Source: Oasisia sp. SBJ-2009
Taxonomy: Eukaryota > Annelida > Polychaeta > Sabellida > Siboglinidae
DNA length: 64,000 bases
Direction: 5' to 3'
NCBI GenBank assembly: GCA_964017155.1
Contig: OZ024861.1
Span: forward strand, 51,915,309 to 51,979,308
The translations under genes were made by a program, and so were the position numbers. This document shows positions 1 through 14,039 of this stretch, in pieces. The notes under the pieces are model-generated. The model made no database searches and had not been told where the DNA came from. It saw only the letters and a program-made list of their open reading frames with translations. How positions within the stretch are numbered: position 1 is the first letter of the stretch; each line of letters begins with the position of its first letter.

Positions 1-182
1 CGCTGTCACTGCCTCAGTGCTTTGGTCGCTACATCGAGTTGTCTCGTTTGCTGATGATACTGTTGTGTTCTCTGCGTATGAGATGTTTGCTTTTTCCGAC
101 GGAATGACGTCATTTGTCTTCTCTTCCTTGCGCGAGTTAACACCGACAGTCTGTTGTGTGGTCGTACCGGCCAGAACGTGAT
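1..182 (-). pseudogene. GPCR family copy 1, N-terminal fragment
   Basis: On the minus strand this stretch encodes the Ser/Thr-rich extracellular N-terminal segment of the receptor family. It matches the antisense of 1905-2080 almost base for base. Its 3' part runs off the left edge of the window, so the membrane domain may lie outside. Towards the gene's 5' side the similarity stops sharply near 182 and sequence of repeat R begins, so the start codon and signal peptide are missing. It is therefore a truncated copy. Confidence 0.8.
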
Positions 183-932
183 AATAAAGAAAGATTGCTA
201 CGTCGACCCGTATCTTATACACTACACTTGGTCACTTGTTTCCTCAAATGCCCCGTGCACTTCGACAATTTAGCCAAAAGTGACACTTCGGATGCAGATG
301 TGTGCAAGGTATGCATGCCAGCGTATTTGAACGGACGACAATAAATGCGTATTTATAATAATAATAATAATAACTTCTTTTGCGCCAATATCCTCGAAAA
401 TCAAGCTCTGTGGCATTTTGCAGATGACTAATATTGCCGATATTTGATTAGTATAAAGAGTTGTCTACATTCTACTGAGTTAAAACATTTAAAACAGTAA
501 TAGTTATCTAGCAAAATATCTTGATATGCATGCAACGAATTAGAGTACAGATTTCTCACACTTGTCGCATTCGTTTGATTTATTTAGTGCATATTTATTA
601 TTCACATGTATACATTTCATTTTATTTTCTCTCACGCTTTCGGTTTTGCTTAAGCTTTCTTTTACCCTTTAGTTTTCTGTTTCTGTTTCTCTTTGTCTTT
701 GTAGTTGCCTTTGTCATTCTCTTTCACTTTCGTGTTCTCTGCTAAAACTTATAAACAGTCCAAATAAAATATATAAATGAGCAGAATGTTAATAAAATTA
801 AGGCACTAGTAGTCGATCATCACCATAAAATTTCAAATGTTTACGTTTCTATTTGTCTTTGTCTGTGTTGTAGTTAACTTTGTCTTTCGCTTTAGTGTTC
901 TCTGGTTCTGTTCCTGCACTCAGCAGTAATTT
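183..932 (+). repeat. Repeat R copy 1 (right-end fragment)
   Basis: The sequence is closely similar to 58175-59060 and to the reverse complement of about 14190-14960, which are the right ends of the two long R copies. It contains a short (ATA)n run near 357-373, an oligopyrimidine-rich stretch and a near-copy of the terminal motif GGTTCTGTTCC. It joins directly to a broken GPCR fragment on its left. No coding capacity was recognised. Confidence 0.8.
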
Positions 933-1696
933 TTGGTAATCCTCCAGATGACACTGGATGCGCAATGACGCTGGATACGCTCCAATGTCGGTTTTGTCCT
1001 CATTTGAGCGAGAAATATTGTTAATATTGCTATTGCCACTGATGGGGATATATAAGACTTGTTGCTGGTTATTTTGTAAAAAATAACAACGACATACGTT
1101 TCTTATTTTTTCAGAGGCAGCCGTTTCTATATATGACACTGGACATGCAGCTAAAACGCAACATCATATTTATTAATACACGCGTGTTGTATTTTCGTTA
1201 AATATAGGTCTAAACCTATAATTTCTTTTGCATATCATTTTATTTACATGTAGGAAAAGCATATATGTACAGGAATCATACAGGGATAATAGTACATTTA
1301 TGTAATTGATCCTTATAAACCGATACCGCTGGACACACAGAAACTGGTCACTGTAGAAATTGATGTGTACATTTTGTATTCCTCATGTTTTAAGCCTACG
1401 TTTTTTACTGTTTATTCCCAATATGTATTGCATTTTTCAAGTGAGCGCCAAACAATTAAATACAACTCCCTTTTTGTATGGCACTACGTCAAACTTTGGA
1501 AACTTCAATTGGAAGGGTAATTTTGATCATATTTGGCATTGTATCGCCAATTTCTGCTATTTTATAAATTAACAAGGCAGATAAATTTCATATGTCCTAA
1601 ATGCACTTAGTGAGATCAACATATGCTGAACTTCATAATTGACGATGTGAGAGACAAAAGAAATGATTTTAGTCAATTGTACATATTTTGAGACTT
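933..1696. other. Unassigned non-coding stretch
   Basis: I see no convincing coding region, RNA gene or repeat match to the rest of the window here. Reading frames are short and AT-rich. Receptor homology begins abruptly near 1697. Confidence 0.5.
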
Positions 1697-2287
1697 TGGC
1701 CCTATATCTTTCTAGAGCGATAGCCGCCAGGTTCCACACATATAACAAAATGGCGCCCCAGAAAGGTGCCTGACTGTGCCAAATAAAACACACGACGGTG
1801 TCATGAGGGTGTTCAATGTCATTGTATTTGCCACAAATCCTACAATGTAGACACCAATTTCAAGTTTATCCAATACTTTACGCCACATACCAACATCCGC
1901 TGTCACTGCCTCAGTGCTTTGGTCGCTACATCGAGTTGTCTCGTTTGCTGATGATACAGTCGTGTTATCTGCGTATGAGATGCTTGTTCTTTCTGACGGA
2001 ATGACGTCATTTGTCTTCTCTTCCTCGCGCGAGTTCACATCGACAGTCTGTTGTGTGGTCGTACCGGCCAGAACGTGATCATCCGAGGTATCGTTGTCTT
2101 TCATTTGCAGATGTTGTTTACATCGAGTCAAGGTAAACTGCGTCACATTCTGCCGTGCCACGATCGGTGAAGTTGTGTTTAGCGGTTCTGTCGAAATATC
2201 CGTGGTTGAGTCGTGCTGCTTTCCAATCACCGGCGAAAGGAGTACACCATAACACACACAAACCAGTAACGACACAAGCGGCGCCAT
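1697..2287 (-). pseudogene. GPCR family copy 2, deleted and truncated
   Basis: Reading from the ATG at 2287, the signal peptide, the glycosylated N-terminus and TM1 are intact. The gene then jumps from TM1 into the start of TM3 through an internal deletion of roughly 165 bp near 1800, losing TM2 and the reading frame. The TM3 segment survives only in another frame (1793 downwards) and homology stops just after the ERY-equivalent region at about 1697. TM4-TM7 are absent. A short shared TGA at the junction suggests microhomology-mediated deletion. It cannot make a receptor. Confidence 0.85.
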
Positions 2288-2450
2288 GTTTACATACAGT
2301 TTTCCTCTTTCTCTTTACTCGGCGTTCAGCTGTGTTCGTTGCGTGACCAACGGCAACAACCGAGTTGTGAGACTTTTGCGAGCGATCGTTCTGCAATATA
2401 CACGCCGGTTGACTAATTAATGGCACGGGGATTCTCTTATAGTTGTTGAT

Positions 2451-2707
2451 TTATTGCAGATTCCGATGTTTTAGGAGTACACTAGACAGCAAATAAATTC
2501 AAACCGCAAGCAGTCGCATCGCTAGTGCACCAGAGGCGCACTAAGACAAAATATTGCTCAATGTCTGAGTAATCGATACTAAGTATGGTTGTCAGCAGGT
2601 GGAATGATACACGAGGGAGCTACGGTAGATAAATAAGGTTTAATAGGCATATTTTATACTGATGGCGCAATTGAACATAATATAAAATATAAATAAAAGA
2701 ATATAAT

Positions 2708-2779
<72 letters not shown>

Positions 2780-2830
2780 AAGAAGTATTCACTATATTTA
2801 CGGTGCCATATTATCGCATACAACTTCTAA
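2451..2830. repeat. GPCR-unit flanking repeat with (TA)n
   Basis: Around 2515-2640 this is the reverse complement of 23630-23760, a tail sequence that recurs beside receptor copies (also about 26190-26330, 32228-32340 and 33346-33480). It is followed by a (TA)n run at about 2705-2776, and the stretch after that matches the receptor 3' flank. No gene was seen. Confidence 0.7.
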
Positions 2831-3873
2831 ACTATGGGAACCGGCGGAAAGAGTTTGAGTTCTTTCTACGATACAATGTTAGTATAACTTTGCCATACAG
2901 AAACACGTATGCCATTACAGGCAAAACATACATAGCAAAAAAACAGAATAAACTATAGGCGTAGAACACTTGTTTACCTGTATATCCTTCTACGAAATTT
3001 TCCCAAATGCATGCGCCGTGCTCGAAGCGGACTTGAAGTAAACATGGTATTGTCACAAACACGTTGAAAACGTATATAGCAGCAATGCTCTTTCTTGACA
3101 ATTCTTCTCGAAATTTGCCATGCTTGAAGGGGAAACAGATGGCCATGTACCTTTCTAGAGCGATAGCCGCCAGGTTCCACACAGATAACAAAATGGCGCC
3201 CCAGAAAGGTGCCTGACTGTGCCATATAAAACACACGAGGGTGTCAAAGTATTTGTTACCAGTCGTCCACATCGGGGGTTGTAGAAAGATAATTGCTCCA
3301 GCGGCACAAACCCACGAGTCCACCAGCGCCTGGTGCTTCAGCAGCAGACAGGTGGAGGGTGAAAACATGTCACCGTTTCTAATGAGGGTGATCAATGTCA
3401 TTGTATTTGCCACAAATCCTACAATGTACACAGGAATTTCAAGTTTAACCAAATCTTTACGCCACATACCAACATCCGCTGTCACTGCCTCAGTGCTTTG
3501 TTCGCTACATCGAGTTGTCTCGTTTGCCGATGATACAGTTGTGTTCTCTGCGCATGAGATGCTTGTTTTTTCCGACGGAATGACGTCATTTGTCTTCCTC
3601 GCGCGAGTTCACATCGACTGTCTGTTGCGTGGACGTTCTGGCCGGAACGTGTCCATACGATGTAGTGTTGTCTTTCAACTGCAGATGTTGTTCACGTCGA
3701 GGCAAGGTAAACTGCGTCACATTCTGCCGTGCCACGATCGGTGAAGTTGTGTTTAGCGGTTCTGTCGAAATGTCCGTGGTTGGTGGTGAAGCCAAATCAT
3801 GTTGTTTTCCAATAACCGGCGAACGAAGTACGCCATAACACACACAAACTAGAAACGACACAAGCGGCGCCAT
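2831..3873 (-). pseudogene. GPCR family copy 3, frameshifted, lacks TM6-TM7
   Basis: The ATG at 3873 opens the usual signal peptide and N-terminal domain. Compared with 46634-47992, 5 bp are missing near 3595, which shifts the frame before TM1. The downstream frame (3485-2832) is otherwise clean from TM1 through TM5, with the ERY motif after TM3 and the ECL2 cysteine context HGACIWE. It ends a few residues into ICL3 and continues directly into the family's 3' flanking sequence, so TM6 and TM7 with NPxxY have been deleted. It belongs to the same subtype as 20611-21960 and 46634-47992 (HSQAPFWG at TM3). Confidence 0.9.
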
Positions 3874-4625
3874 CTTGAACGAACAGTTTCCTCTTGTTCT
3901 TTACTCGGCGTTTAGCGGTGTTCGTTGCTCGGCAAGCGACTACAACTGAGTTGTGAGACGTTTGCGAGCGATCATCCTGCGACGTAGGTTCCCTGCCCCT
4001 GTAGGCCGCATGACTAATGTTCTCTAACATTAATCCATAAATTACTGCGGTCGCTTGACACATTACGTTAAACAGAGTGCGACATGTGTCTTTCAAAATA
4101 AATTATGCACACGCTGCAAATGGTACGGGGATTCATTCATTGCTGTCGATGTATACAAATTGCAGAGTCCGTTGTTTTATGAGTATATTATACAGCAAAT
4201 CAACTAAGTGCGCATCCAGTCGCATCGCTATCGCATACAGCAAGTTTCACCAGTCATACAACATTTTCCCGCAATGACTTCGCTGATACAGTGATTCCAA
4301 GACACAACAACACTAGGTCTGGATTAATTAGATATATGTTTATCCAATTAGTAACAACCTACCGACATTAATCAGAAATCTTCTTGTGTTATACTCCATG
4401 TCATATATTGGTAACAATATATATTTTTACGTTTCTGAAGCACCCAGTAAGTACGCAGCCACCGTTTTTTACATTCTTTGCTTAATCTTGCAAATAAAGG
4501 ATAAAAGAACTTTCCCGTAAATAAACCCGTCCAGCCTCGATCATTTAGTTCTGGTTTGTTTTTGTCCCTAATGTCCATGCTAATATTGGCTAATTGTGGG
4601 TGCACCTACCCTTTGGAATATGCGT
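3874..4625 (-). repeat. Shared 5' block of GPCR copy 3
   Basis: This matches in the same orientation 47993-48600 and 48960-49030, and in inverse orientation 19700-20610 and 59250-60150. It holds the conserved leader next to the ATG and about 700 bp of further upstream sequence. Conservation across copies may reflect promoter function or simply duplication with the gene. Confidence 0.75.
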
Positions 4626-4886
4626 CTCTACATCATATCTATCTATCTATCTATCTATCTATATATATACATATAATATATATAATATATATATATAATA
4701 TACATATAATATATATATATAATATATATATATTATATTGATATATATTAGATATGTATGTATATATATAATGTATATATATATATATATACATTATATA
4801 TATATACATATCTAATATATATCTATATAATATATATATATATTATATATATATTATATGTATATTATATATATATATAGACATAT
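4626..4886. repeat. AT-rich palindromic microsatellite
   Basis: A (CTAT)n run passes into a mosaic of TATA-type repeats able to fold on themselves. It marks the 5' side of the RTE-like insertion. The corresponding interval in the sister duplication (49037-49142) is a plain (TA)n tract without the LINE. Confidence 0.85.
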
Positions 4887-4952
4887 CTTGGCAAGCCGGA
4901 CAGAAAACACCAGGACTGGTTCGACCCCAACGACCAGGAGCTACAGACTCTT

Positions 4953-5441
4953 ATGAGCAGAAGAGATCAAGCCCACCAGAGAGTGTTGCAAACCAGGAGT
5001 ACTAGATCCACCACTGCAGCATACAAAGATGCCTGCAGACTGCTACAAAAACACACCCGTGCACTGAAGTCGGACTGGTGGGAAAGGAAAGCAGTGGAGC
5101 TGCAGAGAGCTGCCGACAGTAACAACATGAAGGGCTTCTACAATGGACTGAAGGAAGTGTGGGGACCCAAAAAGAAGGGACCTGTTCAACTAAAATCAAC
5201 AGACGGAATGGAAACCTTCTCTGACAGCAAGAGAGTTGTGGCAAGATGGAGTGAACACTTCCAGAAGCTACTCAACGTCCCTGGCGACATAGATCACGAA
5301 GCTCTGGACAACATCCCGCAGCGCATTACCAAGACAAGCCTTGATGAGATTCCAACTATGGATGAGATGGCTAGAGCAATCGCCAGCCTGAAAGATGGCA
5401 AAGCACCTGGAGGAGATGGAATTCCTGCAGAAGTATTATAA
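4953..5441 (+). pseudogene. RTE-like ORF, linker before the RT
   Basis: The 162-residue open frame carries the segment between endonuclease and RT, ending in KDGKAPGGDGIPAEVL, the usual start of the RT fingers. The frame stops at 5441 because about 50 residues that normally follow are missing. The next block, YKKGDRTDCGNYRGISLL, resumes in another frame at about 5441. Related sequence can be read upstream of the first ATG (from about 4890), so the ATG at 4953 is unlikely to be the true start. Confidence 0.8.
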
Positions 5442-6814
5442 CCATCTACAAGAAAGGTGATCGAACAGACTGTGGGAACTATAGAGGAATCTCTCTTCTT
5501 TCCATAGCAGGCAAGATCTTCGCCAGGATCCTCCTCAACAGACTATCTACCCAACTAACACCAGAGGTAGTTCCGGAGACACAATGTGGCTTCAGAGGTA
5601 ACCGGAGCACCGTGGATATGATATTTTGTCTCCGACAACTACAAGAAAAGTGCATTGAGCAGGACCGACCACTGTACATGGTATTTGTCGACTTCAGTAA
5701 GGCGTTCGATACAGTTGGGAGGACCGGACTATGGCAGCTACTGAAGAAGTATGGCTGCCCAGAGAAGTTCACAACAATGATCGAGGCACTACATACCGGA
5801 ATGATGGCGACTGTTAATGTTGGAGGGGAAGTCTCGGAATCGTTCAGGGTCACAAATGGGGTCAAGCAAGGCTGTGTACTGGCGCCCACGCTCTTTTCCA
5901 TCTTCCTATCAGCAATGCTCGACAATGCTTTCCGAGACATGGGGGATGGCATCTACATACAGTCCAGACAGAGCGCTGACCTATTCAATGTCGCACACTT
6001 CAGAGCGAAGACCAAGACTACACGGATACTGATGAGGGAGCTGCTATTCGCAGATGACAGTGCACTGGTTGCACACTCTGCTGAAGAGATCCAGAAAATA
6101 GTGGATGCTTTTTCCAATGCGTCAAAGAAGTTCGGCCTGAAGATTAACATCAAGAAGACCGAGGTGCTGTACCAACCCAACTCTACAAGAACCCGAGAGG
6201 AGGATATCATGGTTGATGGAAACAAGCTGAACTCTGTTATGGAATTCACCTACCTCGGAAGCACTATATCAAGTGACGGATGCATTGACGATGAAATACA
6301 GAGGAGGATGGCCAAGGCTAGTGCATCTTTCGGCCGACTACGCCAGAGACTCTGGAACAACCACCATGTGTCCATGCGGGTTAAAGGCAAGATATACCGT
6401 GCAATTGTGCTGTCCACCCTCCTATACGGAGCCGAGGCCTGGACAGTGTACAGACGACAGGTGAAAAAGTTGCATGCCTTCATGATGCGACATCTGCGTT
6501 CGATCATGAGGATAACCTGGATGGACAAAGTGACAAACAAGGAAATACTCGAACGGACAGGGCTGCCATCTATGGAAGATCTTCTGATCAGAAAGAATCT
6601 CCGGTGGACTGGACACCTCATGAGGATGTCATCAGACAGGCTACCGAAGCAGGTTCTCTACTCCCAACTGTCTTCTGGTCACAGAAAGAGAGGGCGCCCT
6701 CGTCTCCGGTTCAAAGATACCATCAAGAGAAACCTGAAGCTGAGAGACATAAAGATCGACTCCTGGACATCACTCTCACAGCAGAGAGACAAATGGAGAG
6801 CAAGAGTCAAGTGA
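5441..6814 (+). pseudogene. RTE-like reverse transcriptase
   Basis: The frame carries the RT palm motifs in order: FVDFSKAFDT (motif A), GVKQGCVLAP (motif B), LLFADDSALV (motif C, catalytic FADD) and FGLKINIKKTEV (motif D). It then shows FTYLGSTIS, LLYGAEAW and the terminal GHRKRGRPRLRFKD block. From the ATG at 5612 it runs 400 residues without a stop, and coding similarity extends upstream to 5441. RT catalyses target-primed reverse transcription. This copy lacks its endonuclease and has a deletion at 5441, so it should be inactive by itself. Confidence 0.85.
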
Positions 6815-6880
6815 TGGAAGCAGTCTTTGTCGCTTCGCGACCGACAGCATGAAAAAAAAAAAAGAAAAAAAAAAAAAATA

Positions 6881-6895
6881 TATATATATATTATA

Positions 6896-6945
<50 letters not shown>

Positions 6946-7265
6946 TTGCGGGAAAGTACCTCATAAGTAATTGTGCATATTTTTAAAGATGATAATAATA
7001 AATAATAAAACTTTGTTTTGACTCCATCAAATCCGGGACGTATGTCCCGTTCACGGGTGTGTACATACATGTAAATAGGTAAAAAAAAAAATATATATAG
7101 TTAAGCTAAAATATAATATACACGGGTGTATACATACATGTAAATAGGTAAATTAATAAATAAATATAGTTAAGCTAAAATATAATGTTCACGGGTTTGT
7201 GCATACATGTAAATGGTTAAATAAATAAATCAATATAGTTAAGCTAAAATATAATGTTCGTTGTG
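6881..7265. repeat. (TA)n, hairpin end and LINE B 3' minisatellite
   Basis: After (TA)n (about 6882-6940) comes a block beginning ACACATTTGCGGGAAAGTACC, which is also one terminus of the hairpin element at 18906-19455. From about 7055 to 7255 there are three tandem copies of a unit of about 70 bp containing CATACATGTAAATAGGTAAA and GTTAAGCTAAAATATAATG. These sit in the 3' untranslated tail of LINE B. The same triplet recurs at 49268-49475. Confidence 0.75.
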
Positions 7266-7274
7266 TAAAACTGG

Positions 7275-7876
7275 TTATGTGGAAAATAAAAATGTTTTTA
7301 ATTCTTTCTTAAATTGTACTAGATTGCCGTTATAGCGCATATTCCTAGGGAGTTTGTTCCACAGAGTGGGTTTTGCACAGGCAAATGCACGCCGGCCGAA
7401 ACGTTCTAAGTTCACTTTTGGCACTTCGAGGAGTAACCCGCCTGCAGAGTGCAGCGATCGGCGAGGTGCGTGCTGGAGTAGTAGTGCCGCGAAATACTCT
7501 GGCGTGCCGTCGTATAAAGCCCTGTGCACGAGTACTGGTAGCTTGTATTCGATCCGCTTTCTGACAGGCAGCCAGTGTAATTGCCGCAGCATTGTCGTCA
7601 TGGACTGGCGGTCACCCCGCCGGATTTGCATAACAATTCGAGCTGCAGACCGCTGGACCATTTCAAGACGGTGCAGGTGGCGATCGCTGATGCCGAATAG
7701 TATCGCATTGCCATAGTCGATACGCGATGTCACCAGTCCGTGTATGAGACTCTTACATAAAGTGGTGCTAACCGAGTCTCGTATTTTTGCAATTCGCGAC
7801 AGATGGTAGTAGGCAGAACGACAAACGCTGGCAATTTGTGACGTCATGGTTAGGTTACTGTCAATGGTAAATCCTA
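7275..7876 (-). pseudogene. LINE B RT C-terminal part
   Basis: The 190-residue frame encodes the post-palm part of a CR1/L2-type RT: a thumb segment with SRIDYGNAILFG, LQRLHWLPV-like QLHWLPVRKR, and the ending NLVQFKKELKTFLF that typifies the last residues of this LINE group. The part upstream in the gene is found at 11419 onwards beyond the nested insertion. Confidence 0.8.
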
Positions 7877-8559
7877 ATCTAAATTATGAAGTATAATTAT
7901 AGATATATGGTGCTATTCTTGTTCTAACGGTCACACACGTCATATTTAGAATTATACTACCTTAATATTTTGTGTTTTTCATTGAAATATTAGTTAAGGT
8001 GAACCAGTCAATTACATTTTTTTTCATATCAACTAAATGTTATTTATGTTGATTGATATATTCTGGTATCTCTAAATTATCACAGCAAAATATTTATGTT
8101 CGCTTCTTTATCAGTTAAATGCATTTATTTTTTAAGCTGTGGCGTGTTAAAAGAACATTTAAAAGGGCAACACCTCTCCCACGAAAATGGTCATCTTGCA
8201 TTTCATAATGCAAACGGATATCACATGATGTTCTTGACTTCATGTGACGTTGGCTTTTTTATTTTTATTTTGTTTTGTCTTGAGACTACAATCCGTGTGA
8301 TGTATGTCTCCATCTACTCATTGTGTTTAATATATTTTTATGTTATGAAAGTACGCAACACTGGAAGAATTTATCTGTTTATGCATTTGTATTACATGTT
8401 TTACTATTTGAATTGTGTCACAACTAGCAGATATTTACAGAATTGTTTGAAAAAATTTACAAGCAAATATATAAAATACGCACTGAACAAATGTTAGATT
8501 CAGATTACCAATGTCTACGACATTACGGAGGTATTCATACAAATTGCCTAAATGATGTA

Positions 8560-9230
8560 TTGAGCACAAACATTCAATCTATTAATGCTAAATTAAATGA
8601 AATAGAAGTTTTCACACAAGAAAACTGCGGCTACTTAATTATGCTTTCAGTGTTATATGTATTCAGTAAAGCTGGCTAACTGAACAAGACGATTTATGTA
8701 ACATTCAATTATAAGACTATACTTGTATCTCGTTGGGCAAGACTAGTAGTACAAAAGGAGGCTTAATTATGTACATTCAATCACAGTATAAATATAAGGT
8801 ACTGCAAGTAATAAAAAACAAAAATTGGGACGGTCAGTTTATTGAAGTCACAGGGGGCGACCTTATAAAACCTGTGATAATTGGTAACATATACATACCT
8901 CAACGAGTCCTAAACTGTGACTACAAACAATTTATTGATGAATTTGCATCAGTATTATCACATATTTATTTTAAAAATCTGAAGTAATCATTGCAGGAGA
9001 CTTTAATATAAACCTGCTTATAATCAATGAAAAAGAATATTGTAGCGATTTTTACGACACCTTAATAGGATTTAGTTTCTTTCCCAAAATAACATTCCCA
9101 ACAAGATTTTCTTCCCTGAATGGCATTCTGATTTACAACTTGTTTTGCAAAATTAGTGAATTAATGCTAGAATCAACAGCAGGTATCCTTATCAAACAAT
9201 TCTCAGATCACCACCCATATTTCATATTTA
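8560..9230 (+). pseudogene. LINE C AP-endonuclease remnant
   Basis: The fragment begins with NIQSINAKLNEIEVF, the usual first beta-strand region of the LINE apurinic endonuclease, carries IIAGDFNINLL (active-site Asp/Asn strand) in one frame near 8985-9020, and ends with a DHHPYF motif (catalytic His pair region) near 9205. Several frame changes and stops, for example at 8678 and 8987, separate these motifs. It is a decayed domain, not an expressed gene. Confidence 0.7.
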
Positions 9231-9727
9231 TTGACAATGCTCCAGTCAAAAAAAGTCCTCCCAAATTAATCAAAATACATATACAGAATGAAATAGCTAT
9301 GTGGAACTTTGCCTCTGAAATAACCAACTCAAATGTAATGGAGAAATTAGACAAAAACAGTTTGTCTGATCCTAATAAAAATTATAAAATAATTAACGAG
9401 GTACTGGGGAAGGCAAACTGTAAACACATGCCATACAAATTAGTCAAGTTTAAGAAACATAAACATAAACATTCTCAATGGATAACAAATGGTATACTTA
9501 AATCTAAAAAATACAGAGACAACCTACACAATCAACATAAACGTTTAAATCCAACATCTATCGAACATGTTATTAAAAAGTCAAATTTTAAAACATATAA
9601 TAGTATCCTTAAAAGATGTATTAGAGCAGCCAAACTATCATATTATGAACAACTATTTAACTCGTATAAAAATGACGCAAGGAAAATATGGAAAACCATT
9701 AACGAAATATTACATAGGTCAATTTAA
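9140..9727 (+). pseudogene. LINE C linker between endonuclease and RT
   Basis: A 195-residue open segment, very Lys/Asn/Ile-rich, covers the end of the endonuclease (DHHPYFIF) and the spacer domain preceding RT (KSKKYRDNLH, YYEQLFNSYKNDARKIWKTINEIL). The terminal KIWKTINEIL pattern is typical of this position. It stops at 9727, just before the RT. Confidence 0.7.
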
Positions 9728-9799
9728 AAAAATCATTACCTGAATATTTCAAGAACGGAGATAATAAAATAACTGATAATGTAGAAATAGCAAATTACT

Positions 9800-10910
9800 T
9801 TAAGATTCCAATTCCAAGAAATTAACGAAGAGTCCATATTCAAAATAATTCATAATTTTCCTGCTAAATCCAGTAGTGGCTGCGACGGTATTACATTAAA
9901 ACAATTGAAATATTTAAAATATGTTCGTATAAAACCTCTAACAAAACTTATAAAGCCAATATTAAATACTGGGATATTTCCAGATAAGATGAAAATTGCG
10001 AAAGTAATTCCTACTTTAAAAATGAGGATCAAACATCGTTCTGTAATTATAGACCGATATCTCTGCTACCAGTAATTTCAAAGGTCATTGAAAAAGTTAT
10101 ATATAATCAGATGTATTCGTTTTTTACTAAACACCAATTTTTTGATGATAACCAGTATGGCTTTAGATCCGGTCACTCAACAGAACACGCCATTCTGGAA
10201 GTTATCGACCGAGCAATAGCCGCCCTGGATTCCAACGAAACACCTATTAATATATTTTTAGACTTATCAAAAGCATTTGATACCCTAGACAATTCAATAT
10301 TATTAGGTAAACTACAATTTTATGGGATGGATGCTGATGCTCTAAAGTTAATGGAAAGTTATTTAAAAAATAGAAAACAATATGCAATTTACAATGACTC
10401 TATCTCTGAAACCCTGCCCATTACCACTGGTGTGCCACAGGGTTCTATTTTAGGTCCACTTTTGTTCTTAATATATATAAATGATTTACCAAACCCATGT
10501 GAAACATTCAAATATATAATGTATACAGACGATACAACTTTGTTTACAACAATTCAGTTGTCTAACACATGTCCCACTAAAGATATCGAATATAATTAAA
10601 ATTCAGATTTAAATAAGATAAACGAATGGCTGAAAATCAATAAATTGTCGTTAAACGTAAAGAAATCCAAGTATATAATACATTAATAATTATTGGGAAA
10701 TAAGTGAATTACAAATAGGGCTAAGCATGACTTTGCCAAGCGATGCATTAGGCACGATATCCCTTTACTAATAAACAATACTACACTTAACATTAAAAAC
10801 AAAATTACAACGCACAGTTTACGAGGGTTTATTAGTTACGCAAAAGAGAATTTCCTAAAAAATTACAAAACACTGTGCTTTTTACCAAACTGTTATATAT
10901 GTGGACATTC
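9800..10910 (+). pseudogene. LINE C reverse transcriptase, broken
   Basis: RT signatures appear in order across more than one frame: a SSSGCDGITLKQLK-like fingers entry at about 9870, [13 protein letters not shown] near 10045, then an open frame from 10111 with [28 protein letters not shown] and MYTDDTTLF (motif C, here YTDD, where A is usual before DD). After a stop at 10599 the segment INEWLKINKLSLNVKKSKY continues the RT, and a C-terminal block ending in LPNCYICG is seen near 10895. A deletion removes much of the thumb. Confidence 0.8.
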
Positions 10911-11418
10911 ATAACAAGCAACGTACTAATTTACAGTGATTCTTCCCTTTGTATACCTCCGTAAATGTATATATACTAAGTAGTGTTATTATAATCATTT
11001 GCTAATTTCCAAGTGAATTTAACAAATTGTGTTGTTTGTTAGTTGAAATTTGTGACATTTGTTACCAGTAATGACATTCTTGTGTTGCTGTATTATGCAC
11101 ATGTTTTTATTTGGAAGTGCTTAAAATAGTCAACTATATTAAATTGTTATGTAATTATTGGGGTGGCTGCCACGAGAGCGACCAAAATGGTTTTAGTGAC
11201 AGTCTCCTCGACGCCTGGTTATTTTACCTACAGTAATAATTCATAATCACATTTTATAATTATATTTCTGTTATTTCTTATGCAATTACTTGGCAATTTA
11301 CTGCACAGCAGTACTAATGTAATATTATTTTATAACTTGAATTGTAGGTAATTTATATGAACATTGCTTTATGTATATTTTATTGGGTCAATAAACACTT
11401 CCGATTCCGATAGGTCCC

Positions 11419-13825
<2,407 letters not shown>

Positions 13826-14039
13826 GTCTATGGAATTTCTATGGCTATGTCTACGGTTTTTTCCTGGTAAATCACTGACGTTAAAAATACGATTGTTGTT
13901 GGAAGTTGTTACTTTTGAGTAACTCTGTTAATCCCATATAATCAAAACATTGACTTTTGTTTCCCTTTAAGCAAAACCGAAAGCTTGAGAGATAAGAAAT
14001 GAAATGTGATGCTGCTAATTATTATGTGAATAATAAAAT
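13826..14039. repeat. Short repeat shared with 43690-43760
   Basis: The segment with AAAAATACGATTGTTGTTGG near 13880-13900 is present in inverse orientation near 43700-43740. It links R copy 2 to R copy 3. No gene was seen. Confidence 0.6.

Larger units (their letters stand above)
4887..6880 (+). mobile_element. RTE-like LINE, 5'-truncated
   Basis: A non-LTR retrotransposon that retains the linker, reverse transcriptase and C-terminal region but lacks the endonuclease. It ends in an A-rich tail at about 6851-6870 followed by (TA)n. It is absent from the sister unit at 48960-49150, so it inserted after that duplication. The endonuclease fragment at 27560-28737 could derive from the same family. 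The clade assignment rests on the C-terminal block with FTYLGS, LLYGAEAW and GRPRLRFKD, which is familiar from RTE/BovB-like elements. Confidence 0.85.
7877..11418 (+). mobile_element. Jockey/CR1-group LINE (LINE C) nested in LINE B
   Basis: A plus-strand non-LTR element, strongly AT-rich compared with its host LINE. In order it shows endonuclease remnants (about 8560-9230), a linker (9140-9727), RT (about 9800-10680) and a terminal region ending near 10910, then about 500 bp of 3' UTR ending in the short direct repeat TTCCGATTCCGAT. Such a short 3' repeat instead of poly(A) fits the CR1-like group. Many frameshifts make it inactive. It lies inside LINE B and is absent from the sister copy. 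Confidence 0.8.

Noticed and set aside
521..745. Hydrophobic 74-codon frame resembling membrane segments
   Set aside because: It lies in the oligopyrimidine part of repeat R and is not preserved in the other copies.
8096..8497. 133-codon frame with hydrophobic stretches at the start of LINE C
   Set aside because: AT-rich, no motif, located in the probable 5' UTR of the LINE.
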